A DNA stretch of 14,999 bases from Patescibacteria group bacterium (GCA_018900295.1 JAHIGH010000078.1:1-14999), one strand, 5' to 3'; numbered from the stretch's first letter, positions 6,864 through 14,070 are shown. The notes: generated by a model from the letters alone, not told the origin. Made by a program: numbers and translations.

Positions 6864-8250
6864 CGGATTTACTCCGAAGATTCTTATGATAGTTTATGGC
6901 AAAGCGGTGCGCCTCGTCCCTGATCCTCATAATTAAATTCAGAGAAGGTGAATTCCTTGGAAGCAAAACCTCCTCAAACTCCCTCTGACTCCCTCTTATC
7001 TGGGGGAGAAATCCTTGCTCCTCCCCTGATAAGGGGAGGTTGGGAGGGGTTATCGGTATCACTATCGTCTCTTCCCTCTTTGCCAACCCAATCAGCGGAA
7101 TTGATACTGCGTTGTCTTTTAGAACCTCAAGCGCGCAAGATACCTGTCCTTTTCCTCCATCAACAATAATTAAATTTGGCGCGTCCCATTCCGTATGTTT
7201 AAAACGTCTTTTCAATACCTCAGACATCATCGCGAAATCATTGGGCTTCGCCTCGCCGTAGTCCTGTCCTTTGAGGACGGAGGCGGGTTTGCCTCCTCTT
7301 ATTTTAAACCTTCTGTATTGTGATCCTTCTTTCTCACCGCCTAGAAAAACAACCATAGATCCCGTGGCATTTGTTCCCTGAAGATTTGAAATATCATAGC
7401 ATTCGATTCGTGAAAGAGATTCGAGATTCATTCCGTATTTATTTAAAGTCTGTATTAATTCCTGCATTTCCTTTTCCCTTATATCCGTACGTAGATTAGG
7501 ATTTAGATCATACTCAAGAGGCCTGTGAAAGGGAGTTGTGATAAATGAGAGTGCGTCGATTTTTTTTTGAATTATAAGGGCTTCTTCGAATAGCTCATTT
7601 TTACTTAACGTTTCGCGTTCTATTTCAAGCTCCTTCATTATTTTTCGGGATTGCCCTTTTAATATACGGATAATGCTGCGGATATTCTGCTTATATATAA
7701 TACTTGCTTGTTTTGAATCATAAATACCGGGGCAAGGACACAAACCAAGATGATGATAGAGACAGGGTTTTTTCGGATGATTTCTGACTGAAACATAGGG
7801 AAAAACCTGACGGATTGTTTTAAGTACTAGTTTAACTGAGGAGGTGTTCGGATATGGCCCGAAATATATAGCACGCGGGTCTTTTTCCTGTCTGACCAGC
7901 GTGATATTCGGATACACGTCTTTACTTGTAATTTTTATACTAATATAAGATTTATTATCTGCCAGGCGGATATTATATTTTGGTTTATATTTTTTTATAT
8001 AAAATGCTTCAAGTAGCAATGCTTCCAGTTCTGACTCAACTATAGTAATATTAATTTTTCGGATATTTTCAACAAGGACCCTGGTCTTTTCTCCAAGTGT
8101 GGTTTTGTTAATAAAATATGAACAAACACGACTTTTTAAATCGTTTGCTTTTCCTGCATATATGACGTTTCCATTTCCATCCAAGAATTTATAAACGCCT
8201 GCCTTTGACGGCAAAGATGAATATTGTGATACAGAATATACTAATTCCAA
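6850..8250 (-). CDS. uvrC: UvrABC excinuclease subunit C, short form with two in-frame repeat insertions
   Basis: UvrC makes the two incisions around DNA lesions in nucleotide excision repair. This 466-residue protein has the N-terminal GIY-YIG nuclease (GVY at 18-20, IYAGKA at 30-35, an ESELEALLLE helix, N93 in YNI), a Cys cluster (CLYHHLGLCPCPG, 163-175), a UVR/UvrB-binding helix (about 207-237) and the RNase H-like nuclease with D286 (ECYDIS), D364 (IIVDGGKGQ) and H448 (DEAHRFA). It is much shorter than the usual 590-610: the region between UVR and RNase H domains is reduced and the protein ends right after NLRSK, with no (HhH)2 DNA-binding domain. Residues about 319-334 and 401-428 are extra and come from palindromic DNA elements. 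Start: TTG at 8250, chosen because AGGAGG lies five bases before it. It overlaps the preceding transglutaminase gene by 62 bases and is last in the uvrA operon. Catalytic residues are intact, so activity is plausible. Confidence 0.95.
   Translation of the reverse strand: MELVYSVSQYSSLPSKAGVYKFLDGNGNVIYAGKANDLKSRVCSYFINKTTLGEKTRVLVENIRKINITIVESELEALLLEAFYIKKYKPKYNIRLADNKSYISIKITSKDVYPNITLVRQEKDPRAIYFGPYPNTSSVKLVLKTIRQVFPYVSVRNHPKKPCLYHHLGLCPCPGIYDSKQASIIYKQNIRSIIRILKGQSRKIMKELEIERETLSKNELFEEALIIQKKIDALSFITTPFHRPLEYDLNPNLRTDIREKEMQELIQTLNKYGMNLESLSRIECYDISNLQGTNATGSMVVFLGGEKEGSQYRRFKIRGGKPASVLKGQDYGEAKPNDFAMMSEVLKRRFKHTEWDAPNLIIVDGGKGQVSCALEVLKDNAVSIPLIGLAKREETIVIPITPPNLPLSGEEQGFLPQIRGSQREFEEVLLPRNSPSLNLIMRIRDEAHRFAINYHKNLRSKSAIFC
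6967..7050 (-). repeat. 84-bp imperfect palindromic element in frame in uvrC
   Basis: Two C/T- and G/A-rich arms form an imperfect inverted repeat. On the coding strand the left arm begins ACCCCTCCCAACCTCCCC and contains TTATCAGGGGA; the right arm contains AGATAAGAGGGAG. The element spans exactly 28 codons (residues 401-428, TPPNLPLSG to REFEEV) in a loop of the RNase H-like domain, where UvrC proteins normally go from the IVIP-like strand to the LPR(D/N)SP segment. The left arm has the same orientation and reading frame as the related copy at 11079-11158 in uvrA. Confidence 0.85.
7249..7296 (-). repeat. 48-bp GC-rich palindromic insertion in uvrC
   Basis: On the coding strand the element contains two adjacent hairpins: GGAGGC-AAACCC-GCCTCC and GTCCT-CAA-AGGAC, followed by AGGACTACGGCGAGGCG. 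It is markedly more GC-rich than the surrounding gene and encodes 16 residues (G319-A334, GGKPASVLKGQDYGEA) between RRFKIR and PNDFAMMSEVL, which are nearly adjacent in ordinary UvrC proteins. Its sequence differs from the 84-bp palindrome in the same gene, so it is a second element type. Confidence 0.7.
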
Positions 8251-10033
8251 CTACGCCTCCTATTACTTGCCATTTTTTAATTAACAACGGTGAAATATCT
8301 ATTTTTTGAGTGATTTCCTGGTTGTCCATGCGTATTTTAAAACTCTTGACACTGTTTGTCAAAAAGGGTTCCGCGTCAAAAGAAACATTTATTTCGCTCA
8401 TGCCAAATGGCGGTATAGACGAAGTGCGTATTGCTTGAGCTTGTGGAGACAGGTCAGCCGACGTAATGCTTAATATTTGCGGATATATAATATTTTGACC
8501 ATTATTTTTTATCGAAATTTTTCCCCTAATTGGGAAAGAAGACATCATATACTCAGGTAGTGAAGAAATTATATTGAATACAATCTCTTCTTGTGGTATA
8601 TTTCGGCTGAAATCTACTGAGATATCTTTTGTATTTTTTTCCGTAATAAATTTATATCCGCCGGCCGGTATTGGATAGTTACTATCTGCTCCTTTTATTA
8701 CAAATACTAAATGGTCAAAATCTAGTGTTGAAAAATAATCAACTCCACCGGTAGTGCTTCCCCAAGTCGGATCTACCATTACCCATGTTTTTTTTTGTGT
8801 ATCATAATATTCCGGCCATGCGTGCAGTATATCCTTGACAAGTGAAAGCGGCCGTTGTTTGGAGTTTTGTGTGTATGCAAATCCATTCACCTCCCGTGCC
8901 GGTATGCCTGCGGCACGGGCGATAGCTATAAATAAATCTGTATATTCCAGGCAAACTGCCGAATTTGGGTTTTGCAGTACTTTTAAAGCACCCATGCGCG
9001 GTTTGTCATCGGTTACCCTGGTAAAATCATATTTAAGCGTCTTTACAACGTAGTTATAAATTGCCTCAGGTGTTCTTAGCTCATTCGCCAATCGTCTTAT
9101 TTCGCTTGATTTTGTTTGCCAGTACGGCTTTTCCTCCAAATTTCTGGACAAGTCCTGAGTTGAAAGATCCTCAGGTTTGGGAACGAGGAATATTTCGGCT
9201 TTTCCATCAACGACAATATCTATTCTTTTCGCTGGCGGGATCCTGAATCGCGCTAGCCAGTTATTGTCCTTATCCAAAATAACATTTTCCGGTCTTGGAT
9301 TAATACTTTGCAAGAATATATTTTGATAATTAGTTGTAGGTGGTAGCGCAATATCTGTTTCTATCGGGTAAAGATTGTCATTTTTTAAGTGGTAGATAAG
9401 ATGGAACGAATATATTTGCTTATCTCCAAAAGATATGGAAATTCCTGATCTTCCAAGTTGTTCCTTGCTGAAAACAAGGTTATTAACAATTTGAGATGGC
9501 TTGCCGGGCGTAGCCTGGGCGGCGGCGGGCTTTATAAATGCCGGTGCTCCGAACGATCGCGGAACACTTATTTCTACGGTAAATTTATCAAACTCCTCAG
9601 GATTCGCAATGCCGGGGATGTTAATTTCCCGGATTCTTCCATACTGTTTCGCTACGTCGGGGCTATCAAAAGAAAGGTTGAAATTTAATTTGGACCCAAA
9701 CCCCACAACCTTTTTATTAAACTCTAAATTTATTTCGTATCCGTCTTTCGTTTTTTCAACGATAGGATTGATTTTCCCGTCAGGATCGGAAGCTATAACA
9801 TTATTTATGGTATCGAAGCCGACATTTATTTTATACGACGAGGCATAATAATCAGAAGAAGTATTTATCAAAGTTATATTTAGTGTTACGTGCGTTATGC
9901 TGTTTTCAGCGGTTGTATATTTGACATGATAATCAGTGGTGAAATTTTCGGAAGCCGAAGCTGTTCGTACGCAGATGAAGAACGTGATGATAAAAAAAAT
10001 TGTTAGTAAATATTTTAGTAATTTCTGGATCAT
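8189..10033 (-). CDS. Secreted, membrane-anchored transglutaminase-like (Transglut_core) protein
   Basis: A 614-residue surface protein. Residues 2-27 form a signal peptide or anchor (hydrophobic core, then TASASEN); the C-terminus has a membrane helix (about 589-608) followed by KGRRL, placing the bulk outside the cell. The N-terminal half is beta-rich. The transglutaminase/cysteine-protease core carries a full triad: C361 in NSAVCLEYTDLF, H404 in LHAWPEYY and D421 in VMVDPTWG. Beta-sandwich regions follow. The family includes both cross-linking and peptidase-like enzymes, so substrate and reaction are open; a role in cell-surface processing is inference. Start: a TTG at 10060 is in frame, but ATG at 10033 gives a proper signal peptide and lies 36 bases after the uvrA stop. 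No Shine-Dalgarno is seen; the leader holds ATTG octamers. Its 3' end overlaps uvrC by 62 bases, so it is cotranscribed between two repair genes. Confidence 0.88.
   Translation of the reverse strand: MIQKLLKYLLTIFFIITFFICVRTASASENFTTDYHVKYTTAENSITHVTLNITLINTSSDYYASSYKINVGFDTINNVIASDPDGKINPIVEKTKDGYEINLEFNKKVVGFGSKLNFNLSFDSPDVAKQYGRIREINIPGIANPEEFDKFTVEISVPRSFGAPAFIKPAAAQATPGKPSQIVNNLVFSKEQLGRSGISISFGDKQIYSFHLIYHLKNDNLYPIETDIALPPTTNYQNIFLQSINPRPENVILDKDNNWLARFRIPPAKRIDIVVDGKAEIFLVPKPEDLSTQDLSRNLEEKPYWQTKSSEIRRLANELRTPEAIYNYVVKTLKYDFTRVTDDKPRMGALKVLQNPNSAVCLEYTDLFIAIARAAGIPAREVNGFAYTQNSKQRPLSLVKDILHAWPEYYDTQKKTWVMVDPTWGSTTGGVDYFSTLDFDHLVFVIKGADSNYPIPAGGYKFITEKNTKDISVDFSRNIPQEEIVFNIISSLPEYMMSSFPIRGKISIKNNGQNIIYPQILSITSADLSPQAQAIRTSSIPPFGMSEINVSFDAEPFLTNSVKSFKIRMDNQEITQKIDISPLLIKKWQVIGGVVGISIFCITIFIFAVKGRRL
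8256..8261 (-). promoter_or_regulatory. Strong Shine-Dalgarno deciding the uvrC TTG start
   Basis: AGGAGG on the minus strand, separated by five bases (CGTAG) from the TTG at 8250. There is no in-frame ATG before the GIY-YIG domain, so this site fixes the start. It lies inside the transglutaminase coding region and is the best ribosome binding site in the window. Confidence 0.8.
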
Positions 10034-10037
10034 TAAG

Positions 10038-10061
10038 ATAACAATATAACAATGAAACAAT
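10038..10061 (-). repeat. Three tandem octamers in front of the transglutaminase gene
   Basis: On the minus strand the bases read ATTGTTTC, ATTGTTAT, ATTGTTAT, ending four bases before the ATG at 10033. They fill most of the 36-bp spacer after uvrA. The same type of octamer (ATTGTTAC, ATTGCTTC, ATTGCAAA) occurs on the coding strand before yvcK. Confidence 0.6.
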
Positions 10062-10069
10062 TGTTAATT

Positions 10070-13027
10070 CTATTTTAGTACATTTTTAAGAAATTTTCCT
10101 GTCCAGCTTTTCGGGTTATTTGCAATTTCCTCCGGAGTACCTATGGCAACAACTTCACCGCCCTTTTCTCCTCCTTCGGGACCCAAGTCAATAATATAAT
10201 CGGCATTTTTTATAACGTCCAGATTGTGCTCGATAACAATAACCGAATTCCCAAGATCAACTAATTTTCGCAATACATACAGCAGCTTTTCCAAATCGGC
10301 AAAATGAAGTCCTGTTGTCGGTTCATCCAGTATATAAAGAGCATCCTTCCCTTTTTTTGAAAGCTCTGTGGCGAGTTTGACCCTTTGGGCTTCTCCGCCT
10401 GAAAGCGTCGGTGCGGGCTGGCCAAGTTTGATATATGACAGGCCAACATCGTTAAGAGTCGCGAGTCTATGCGCGAGACCCGGGACGAATGAGAAAAAAT
10501 TAAGTGATTCTACAACACTCATGTTTAAAATCTCTGCAATATTTTTATTATTAAATAAAACCTCAAGGGCTTCGTTGTTGTATTGTTTACCACGACAAAT
10601 ATCACATTTGACATAGATGTCAGGAAGAAATTGCATTTCTATTTTGATTTGTCCCTCTCCCATACATGCTTCGCAGCGCCCTCCTTTGACATTGAAAGAA
10701 AATCTACCTGGTTTGTAGCCTCGCATTTTTGCTTCCTTGGTACTGGCAAAAAGATCACGGATATATGTGAAGGCTCCGGTATATGTTACAGGGTTGCTTC
10801 TTGGTGTTCTTCCGATAGGTGATTGGTCTATAGCGAAAACATGACGTACATACTCGTGTCCCTGCATTTCAAGAAATTTACCCGGTTTTTGCGGATGGAA
10901 GGAGTTTTTTAGCTGCATCAAGCCATGATAGAGTATGTCATTGATTAGAGTGGATTTACCGCTTCCCGAAACACCTGTAACAACAATAAGTTTATTAAGT
11001 GGAAATGTAACGTTTATATTCTTTAAATTATGCTCCGCCGCCCCAAAAAGTTTTAATATTTTTTTATCAGGGGAAACCAAAACCCTCCCTCCCCCTCTCT
11101 TATCAGGGATGGAACATGGAGATTCTCCCCCTGATAAGGGGGAGTTGGAGGGGGTTTTAATCATAATCCTCTTCCTTCCCGATAAATACGCTCCTGTCAA
11201 AGAATTTTTGTTTTTCTTGATCTCTTCAATTGTCCCTTGTGCGATTATATTCCCCCCTTTTTCCCCTGCTCCGGGACCAAAGTCAAAAATATAATCTGAT
11301 TCTTCCATTGTTTCCTGGTCGTGTTCAACGACAATTACCGTGTTACCTAAATCGCGAAGTTTTTTTAACGTCTGTATTAATTTGGAATTATCCCGTTGAT
11401 GCAGCCCGATTGATGGTTCGTCCAGTACATACAAAACACCTGTTAGCCCGCTTCCGATTTGCGATGCCAGACGAATTCTTTGCGCTTCTCCTCCTGCCAA
11501 TGTAGACGCGTTACGCCCAAGCGTCAGGTAATCAAGTCCGACATCTATGAGAAAGCTCAGCCTTTGGCGTGTCTCACGTAGTATCATTTTCCCGATCTCC
11601 TGCTCTCTTTTTGAAAGCGTTTCTTCACCTAAACTATCGATAAATTTAAATGCCTGGTCTATTGGTAAATTGGCTATTTCAACAATTGATTTGCCTGAAA
11701 TTGTTACAGACAACGCTTCCTTTTTTAGCCTGGCTCCCTGACACATCGGACAAATATCATATCGTAAAAATTTATCGATTTGAGTTTTGACGAATTGGGA
11801 ATCCGATTCGTTATAACGTTTTTTGAGTTCAAAACTAACACCACGGAATGGCTCATGTATTTCTGTGCGTCTTCCCCACCTGTTCTCGCCTTCAACGCGG
11901 TATTCTTTCTCACCGGTACCGTAGAGTAATAAATTCTTTTTTTCATCTGCAATATCACCTAATTTGGTTCTAAGAGGAATATCATTTTCCTCGCAGAACG
12001 TTCTAAATGTACGCGAGAACCACGTATCATTCTCTGTATAATTAAAAAATGGCAATACTCCACCCTCATTGAGAGTCAAATTATTGTTAAAAACCAGATC
12101 GCGGTCAACATTAAGAACTTTCCCCAGGCCAGTGCAATTCGGACATGCGCCGTGCGGAGTATTGAAAGAGAAGATTCTGGGCTCGATTTCAGGAAAAGAA
12201 ATATTACAAACAGGGCAAGCGAACTTTTCTGAAAAAAGCATGTCCTCCATTTTATTTGGCTTCTCTGGCAGGGAGAAAGAAGAATCCTTGATAATCGAAA
12301 CGATCATTTCACCGTTACCGTATTGCAAAGCTTGTTCAACATTAGTAATAACGCGTTGCCGGTCGGTTTCTTTTGTCAGCACCAAGGAATCTAGAATTAA
12401 CTCGATAGTGTGCTTATTTGTTTTAATAAGCACAACGCTTTCATCAAGCGAATAAACTTCTCCATCTATCCTCACCTTCCTGTAACCTCTTTTTTTCAGG
12501 CCATGGAATAATTCGGTATATTCTCCTTTTCTGTCTTTTACAATCGGTGCCATAAGCATAATACGCAGGTCTTTCCGTCCGGGATCCTTGTAAGTTTTTA
12601 ATAAATTATATATGGAATTCGCGATCTGCTCTTTGGATTGCCTGGCTATTTCCCGTCCGCACTCGGGACAATGCGGATGTCCTATGCGTGCGAAAAGCAA
12701 ACGGAGATAATCATAAATTTCAGTTACGGTTCCGACGGTTGAGCGGGGATTGTGGCTGCTTGATTTTTGGTCAATAGATATGGCCGGAGACAAGCCTTCG
12801 ATTAGGTCTACGTCCGGCTTTTTCATCGTCCCCAGAAATTGACGTGCATATGATGAGAGGCTCTCGACGTATCGTCTCTGCCCCTCGGCATATACCGTAT
12901 CGAAAGCCAAAGAAGATTTTCCGCTGCCCGACAATCCGGTCAGAACCACCAGCTTGTTCTTAGGGATTTCCATGTCAATGTTTTTAAGATTATGTTCGCG
13001 AGCACCTTTTATAATAAGTTTATCCAT
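10070..13027 (-). CDS. uvrA: UvrABC excinuclease subunit A (ATPase) with in-frame palindromic insertion
   Basis: UvrA is the damage-sensing ATPase of nucleotide excision repair; as a dimer it loads UvrB at lesions. All domains are visible in 985 residues: Walker A1 GLSGSGKS (31-38), a Cys pair C120/C123, zinc module C271/C274/C295/C298 (CPVC...CPNC), signature LAGGEAQR (510-517) with LDEPSIGLH (535-543), Walker A2 GVSGSGKS (685-692), zinc finger C785/C788/C808/C811, signature LSGGEAQR (875-882) and LDEPTTGLH (900-908). Length slightly exceeds the usual 940-960, mainly because of about 26 extra residues (625-650) from a palindromic DNA element in the linker between the two ATPase halves. ATG at 13027 is preceded by GAGGA about ten bases upstream. 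First gene of the minus-strand operon, behind a near-consensus promoter with a leader of about 65 bases. No uvrB is in the window. Confidence 0.98.
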   Translation of the reverse strand: MDKLIIKGAREHNLKNIDMEIPKNKLVVLTGLSGSGKSSLAFDTVYAEGQRRYVESLSSYARQFLGTMKKPDVDLIEGLSPAISIDQKSSSHNPRSTVGTVTEIYDYLRLLFARIGHPHCPECGREIARQSKEQIANSIYNLLKTYKDPGRKDLRIMLMAPIVKDRKGEYTELFHGLKKRGYRKVRIDGEVYSLDESVVLIKTNKHTIELILDSLVLTKETDRQRVITNVEQALQYGNGEMIVSIIKDSSFSLPEKPNKMEDMLFSEKFACPVCNISFPEIEPRIFSFNTPHGACPNCTGLGKVLNVDRDLVFNNNLTLNEGGVLPFFNYTENDTWFSRTFRTFCEENDIPLRTKLGDIADEKKNLLLYGTGEKEYRVEGENRWGRRTEIHEPFRGVSFELKKRYNESDSQFVKTQIDKFLRYDICPMCQGARLKKEALSVTISGKSIVEIANLPIDQAFKFIDSLGEETLSKREQEIGKMILRETRQRLSFLIDVGLDYLTLGRNASTLAGGEAQRIRLASQIGSGLTGVLYVLDEPSIGLHQRDNSKLIQTLKKLRDLGNTVIVVEHDQETMEESDYIFDFGPGAGEKGGNIIAQGTIEEIKKNKNSLTGAYLSGRKRIMIKTPSNSPLSGGESPCSIPDKRGGGRVLVSPDKKILKLFGAAEHNLKNINVTFPLNKLIVVTGVSGSGKSTLINDILYHGLMQLKNSFHPQKPGKFLEMQGHEYVRHVFAIDQSPIGRTPRSNPVTYTGAFTYIRDLFASTKEAKMRGYKPGRFSFNVKGGRCEACMGEGQIKIEMQFLPDIYVKCDICRGKQYNNEALEVLFNNKNIAEILNMSVVESLNFFSFVPGLAHRLATLNDVGLSYIKLGQPAPTLSGGEAQRVKLATELSKKGKDALYILDEPTTGLHFADLEKLLYVLRKLVDLGNSVIVIEHNLDVIKNADYIIDLGPEGGEKGGEVVAIGTPEEIANNPKSWTGKFLKNVLK
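11079..11158 (-). repeat. 80-bp palindromic element in frame in uvrA
   Basis: On the coding strand the arms begin AAAACCCCCTCCAACTCCC and end GAGGGAGGGTTTT, with TTATCAGGGGGA in the left arm matched by TCCCTGATAAGAG in the right. The arms pair over about 30 bases with few mismatches. It is read as TPSNSPLSGGE... DKRGGGRV in the inter-ATPase linker and is related to the 84-bp element in uvrC (same left arm and same left-arm frame). The right arms are read in different frames in the two genes because the loops differ. Confidence 0.88.
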
Positions 13028-13053
13028 AATTATTAATTCCTCATCCTTGTTAT

Positions 13054-13081
13054 TTTTGATATTTGATCTTTGATTTTTGAT
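13054..13081 (-). repeat. Tandem heptamer array (4 x 7 bp) in the uvrA leader
   Basis: Four consecutive heptamers of the form ATCAAAN on the coding strand (NTTTGAT on the plus strand: TTTTGAT, ATTTGAT, CTTTGAT, TTTTGAT). They lie between the predicted transcription start and the ribosome binding site of uvrA, so they would be transcribed. Function unknown; possible protein-binding iterons or an unstable simple repeat. Confidence 0.75.
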
Positions 13082-13098
13082 CTGGTAGACGACCTTCC

Positions 13099-13127
13099 AT
13101 TATAATCCTAATCCGAAGCCATATCAA
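13099..13127 (-). promoter_or_regulatory. Near-consensus sigma70 promoter of the uvrA operon
   Basis: On the minus strand TTGATA (13127-13122, 5 of 6) is followed by a 17-bp spacer and a perfect TATAAT (13104-13099). Predicted start of transcription is near 13092, leaving a leader of about 65 bases before the uvrA ATG. No LexA-type box is recognised next to it, so SOS control is not supported by the sequence. Confidence 0.75.
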
Positions 13128-13278
13128 CCACGCCCACCCCCCCCCAAGCCTCATGAATGGATAGGGGCGTAATACGGGGGTCAACGTAAGAGATTATTGC
13201 TAAAAATTCTATAAAACCTGGTAATAAGTATAAGCAGTAGTTTGCTTGTGGAATTGTAATCCATACAAAGAGGCTTAT
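13128..13278. other. Spacer with a run of nine C upstream of the uvrA promoter
   Basis: This spacer separates the unknown gene (ending at 13279) from the uvrA promoter. It contains a homopolymer of nine C at 13137-13145 (preceded by CGCCCA), about ten bases upstream of the -35. I see no gene, tRNA or convincing terminator in the remainder. Confidence 0.5.
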
Positions 13279-13965
13279 TTATATAATTGTTTTATTGATC
13301 AAATTTTCTTTTTCTATAGCTAAATAAATATAATCTAATAATTTTGTTAAAATACTTGTATTTTTCTCAATTCTTTCTTTCCATTGTTTTCTTTGAATAT
13401 ATAAATAAAATTTAAGATCTTCATATATATCTTTTTTATTTTCAGGGAGTAAATCAAAAGTACGATAGGCAACGTCTAATAGCTCAATATGATGTAAATC
13501 TTTATCTTGATATGAAAACACATGAACATGTTCTCCTCTGGTTTTAATAAGGCCGTCAACGGAGTCCAAAAAGGTCTTTTTTAAACTATCAATTAGTTGT
13601 ATCTCAGTACTTGTTTTTAAGAAGTGTTTTTTAATTAGTTTTCTTTTCATTAAAGTTAAAAATCTAATAACTCTCTCTTTAAATATATATACTTCATTTA
13701 AATACCATTCTATATTTTTTCTGTGTTGGTGCACTCTTGTGAAGCCCTTTTTTTCAAAACTTGATGAATGAGTAGTAATAAATTTAGGGAAGAGCTTAAG
13801 TAGATCAAAAGAATTTTCTATTTCAGATATCACTTGACCCAGTTCTAATATATCATTTTCATATTTACTCAAGTTATTACCTTTGTGTTGTTTTTGTAAT
13901 AACGGTGTTGTTCTCGCTATAAATGACTCTATAAATATTTTTCGTGGGCTTGGTTTGATTTTCAT
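13279..13965 (-). CDS. Unknown helical protein, possible HEPN-like R-x4-H motif
   Basis: A 228-residue protein that I do not recognise. It is Lys-, Glu- and Leu-rich, predicted almost wholly alpha-helical, without signal peptide or membrane segment. Two conserved-looking polar motifs stand out: TRVHQHRKNIEWYLNE (76-91) and TRGEHVHVFSYQD (142-154). R143-x4-H148 fits the R-x4-6-H active-site pattern of HEPN RNases, often toxins or abortive-infection factors, but one short motif is weak evidence. The coding region is strikingly AT-rich compared with uvrA, suggesting recent transfer. ATG start at 13965; no Shine-Dalgarno or promoter is convincing. It stands alone between the uvrA promoter and the hicBA toxin-antitoxin pair on the same strand, a small accessory patch that makes a defence or stress role conceivable. 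That it is a real gene is supported by its uninterrupted length in AT-rich DNA and clear protein-like composition. Confidence 0.7.
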   Translation of the reverse strand: MKIKPSPRKIFIESFIARTTPLLQKQHKGNNLSKYENDILELGQVISEIENSFDLLKLFPKFITTHSSSFEKKGFTRVHQHRKNIEWYLNEVYIFKERVIRFLTLMKRKLIKKHFLKTSTEIQLIDSLKKTFLDSVDGLIKTRGEHVHVFSYQDKDLHHIELLDVAYRTFDLLPENKKDIYEDLKFYLYIQRKQWKERIEKNTSILTKLLDYIYLAIEKENLINKTII

Positions 13966-14070
13966 ATTTGATGATTTTTTTGTTCCAATTACAGAAAGTA
14001 ATGCATTTGATGCATGGCTCGCTACTTACAAAAGATAAAATCTTTTTTTATATTAATTAAGCCTTTTAGA

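Noticed and set aside
6948..7261. Plus-strand frames at 6948-7169 and 7040-7261
   Set aside because: Antisense to uvrC; they stay open largely because of the palindromic insertions, whose arms lack stops in most frames.
10935..11294. Plus-strand 119-codon frame
   Set aside because: Antisense to uvrA and spans the palindromic element; no protein-like features.
14030..14049. AT-only hairpin AAAAGAT/ATCTTTT followed by T residues
   Set aside because: The T-tract is on the plus strand, where no gene precedes it, and the stem has a single G-C pair.
13970..14060. Promoter for the unknown gene at 13965
   Set aside because: Only poor -35/-10 pairs could be found; the ATGCAT repeats at 14001-14015 have no clear role.
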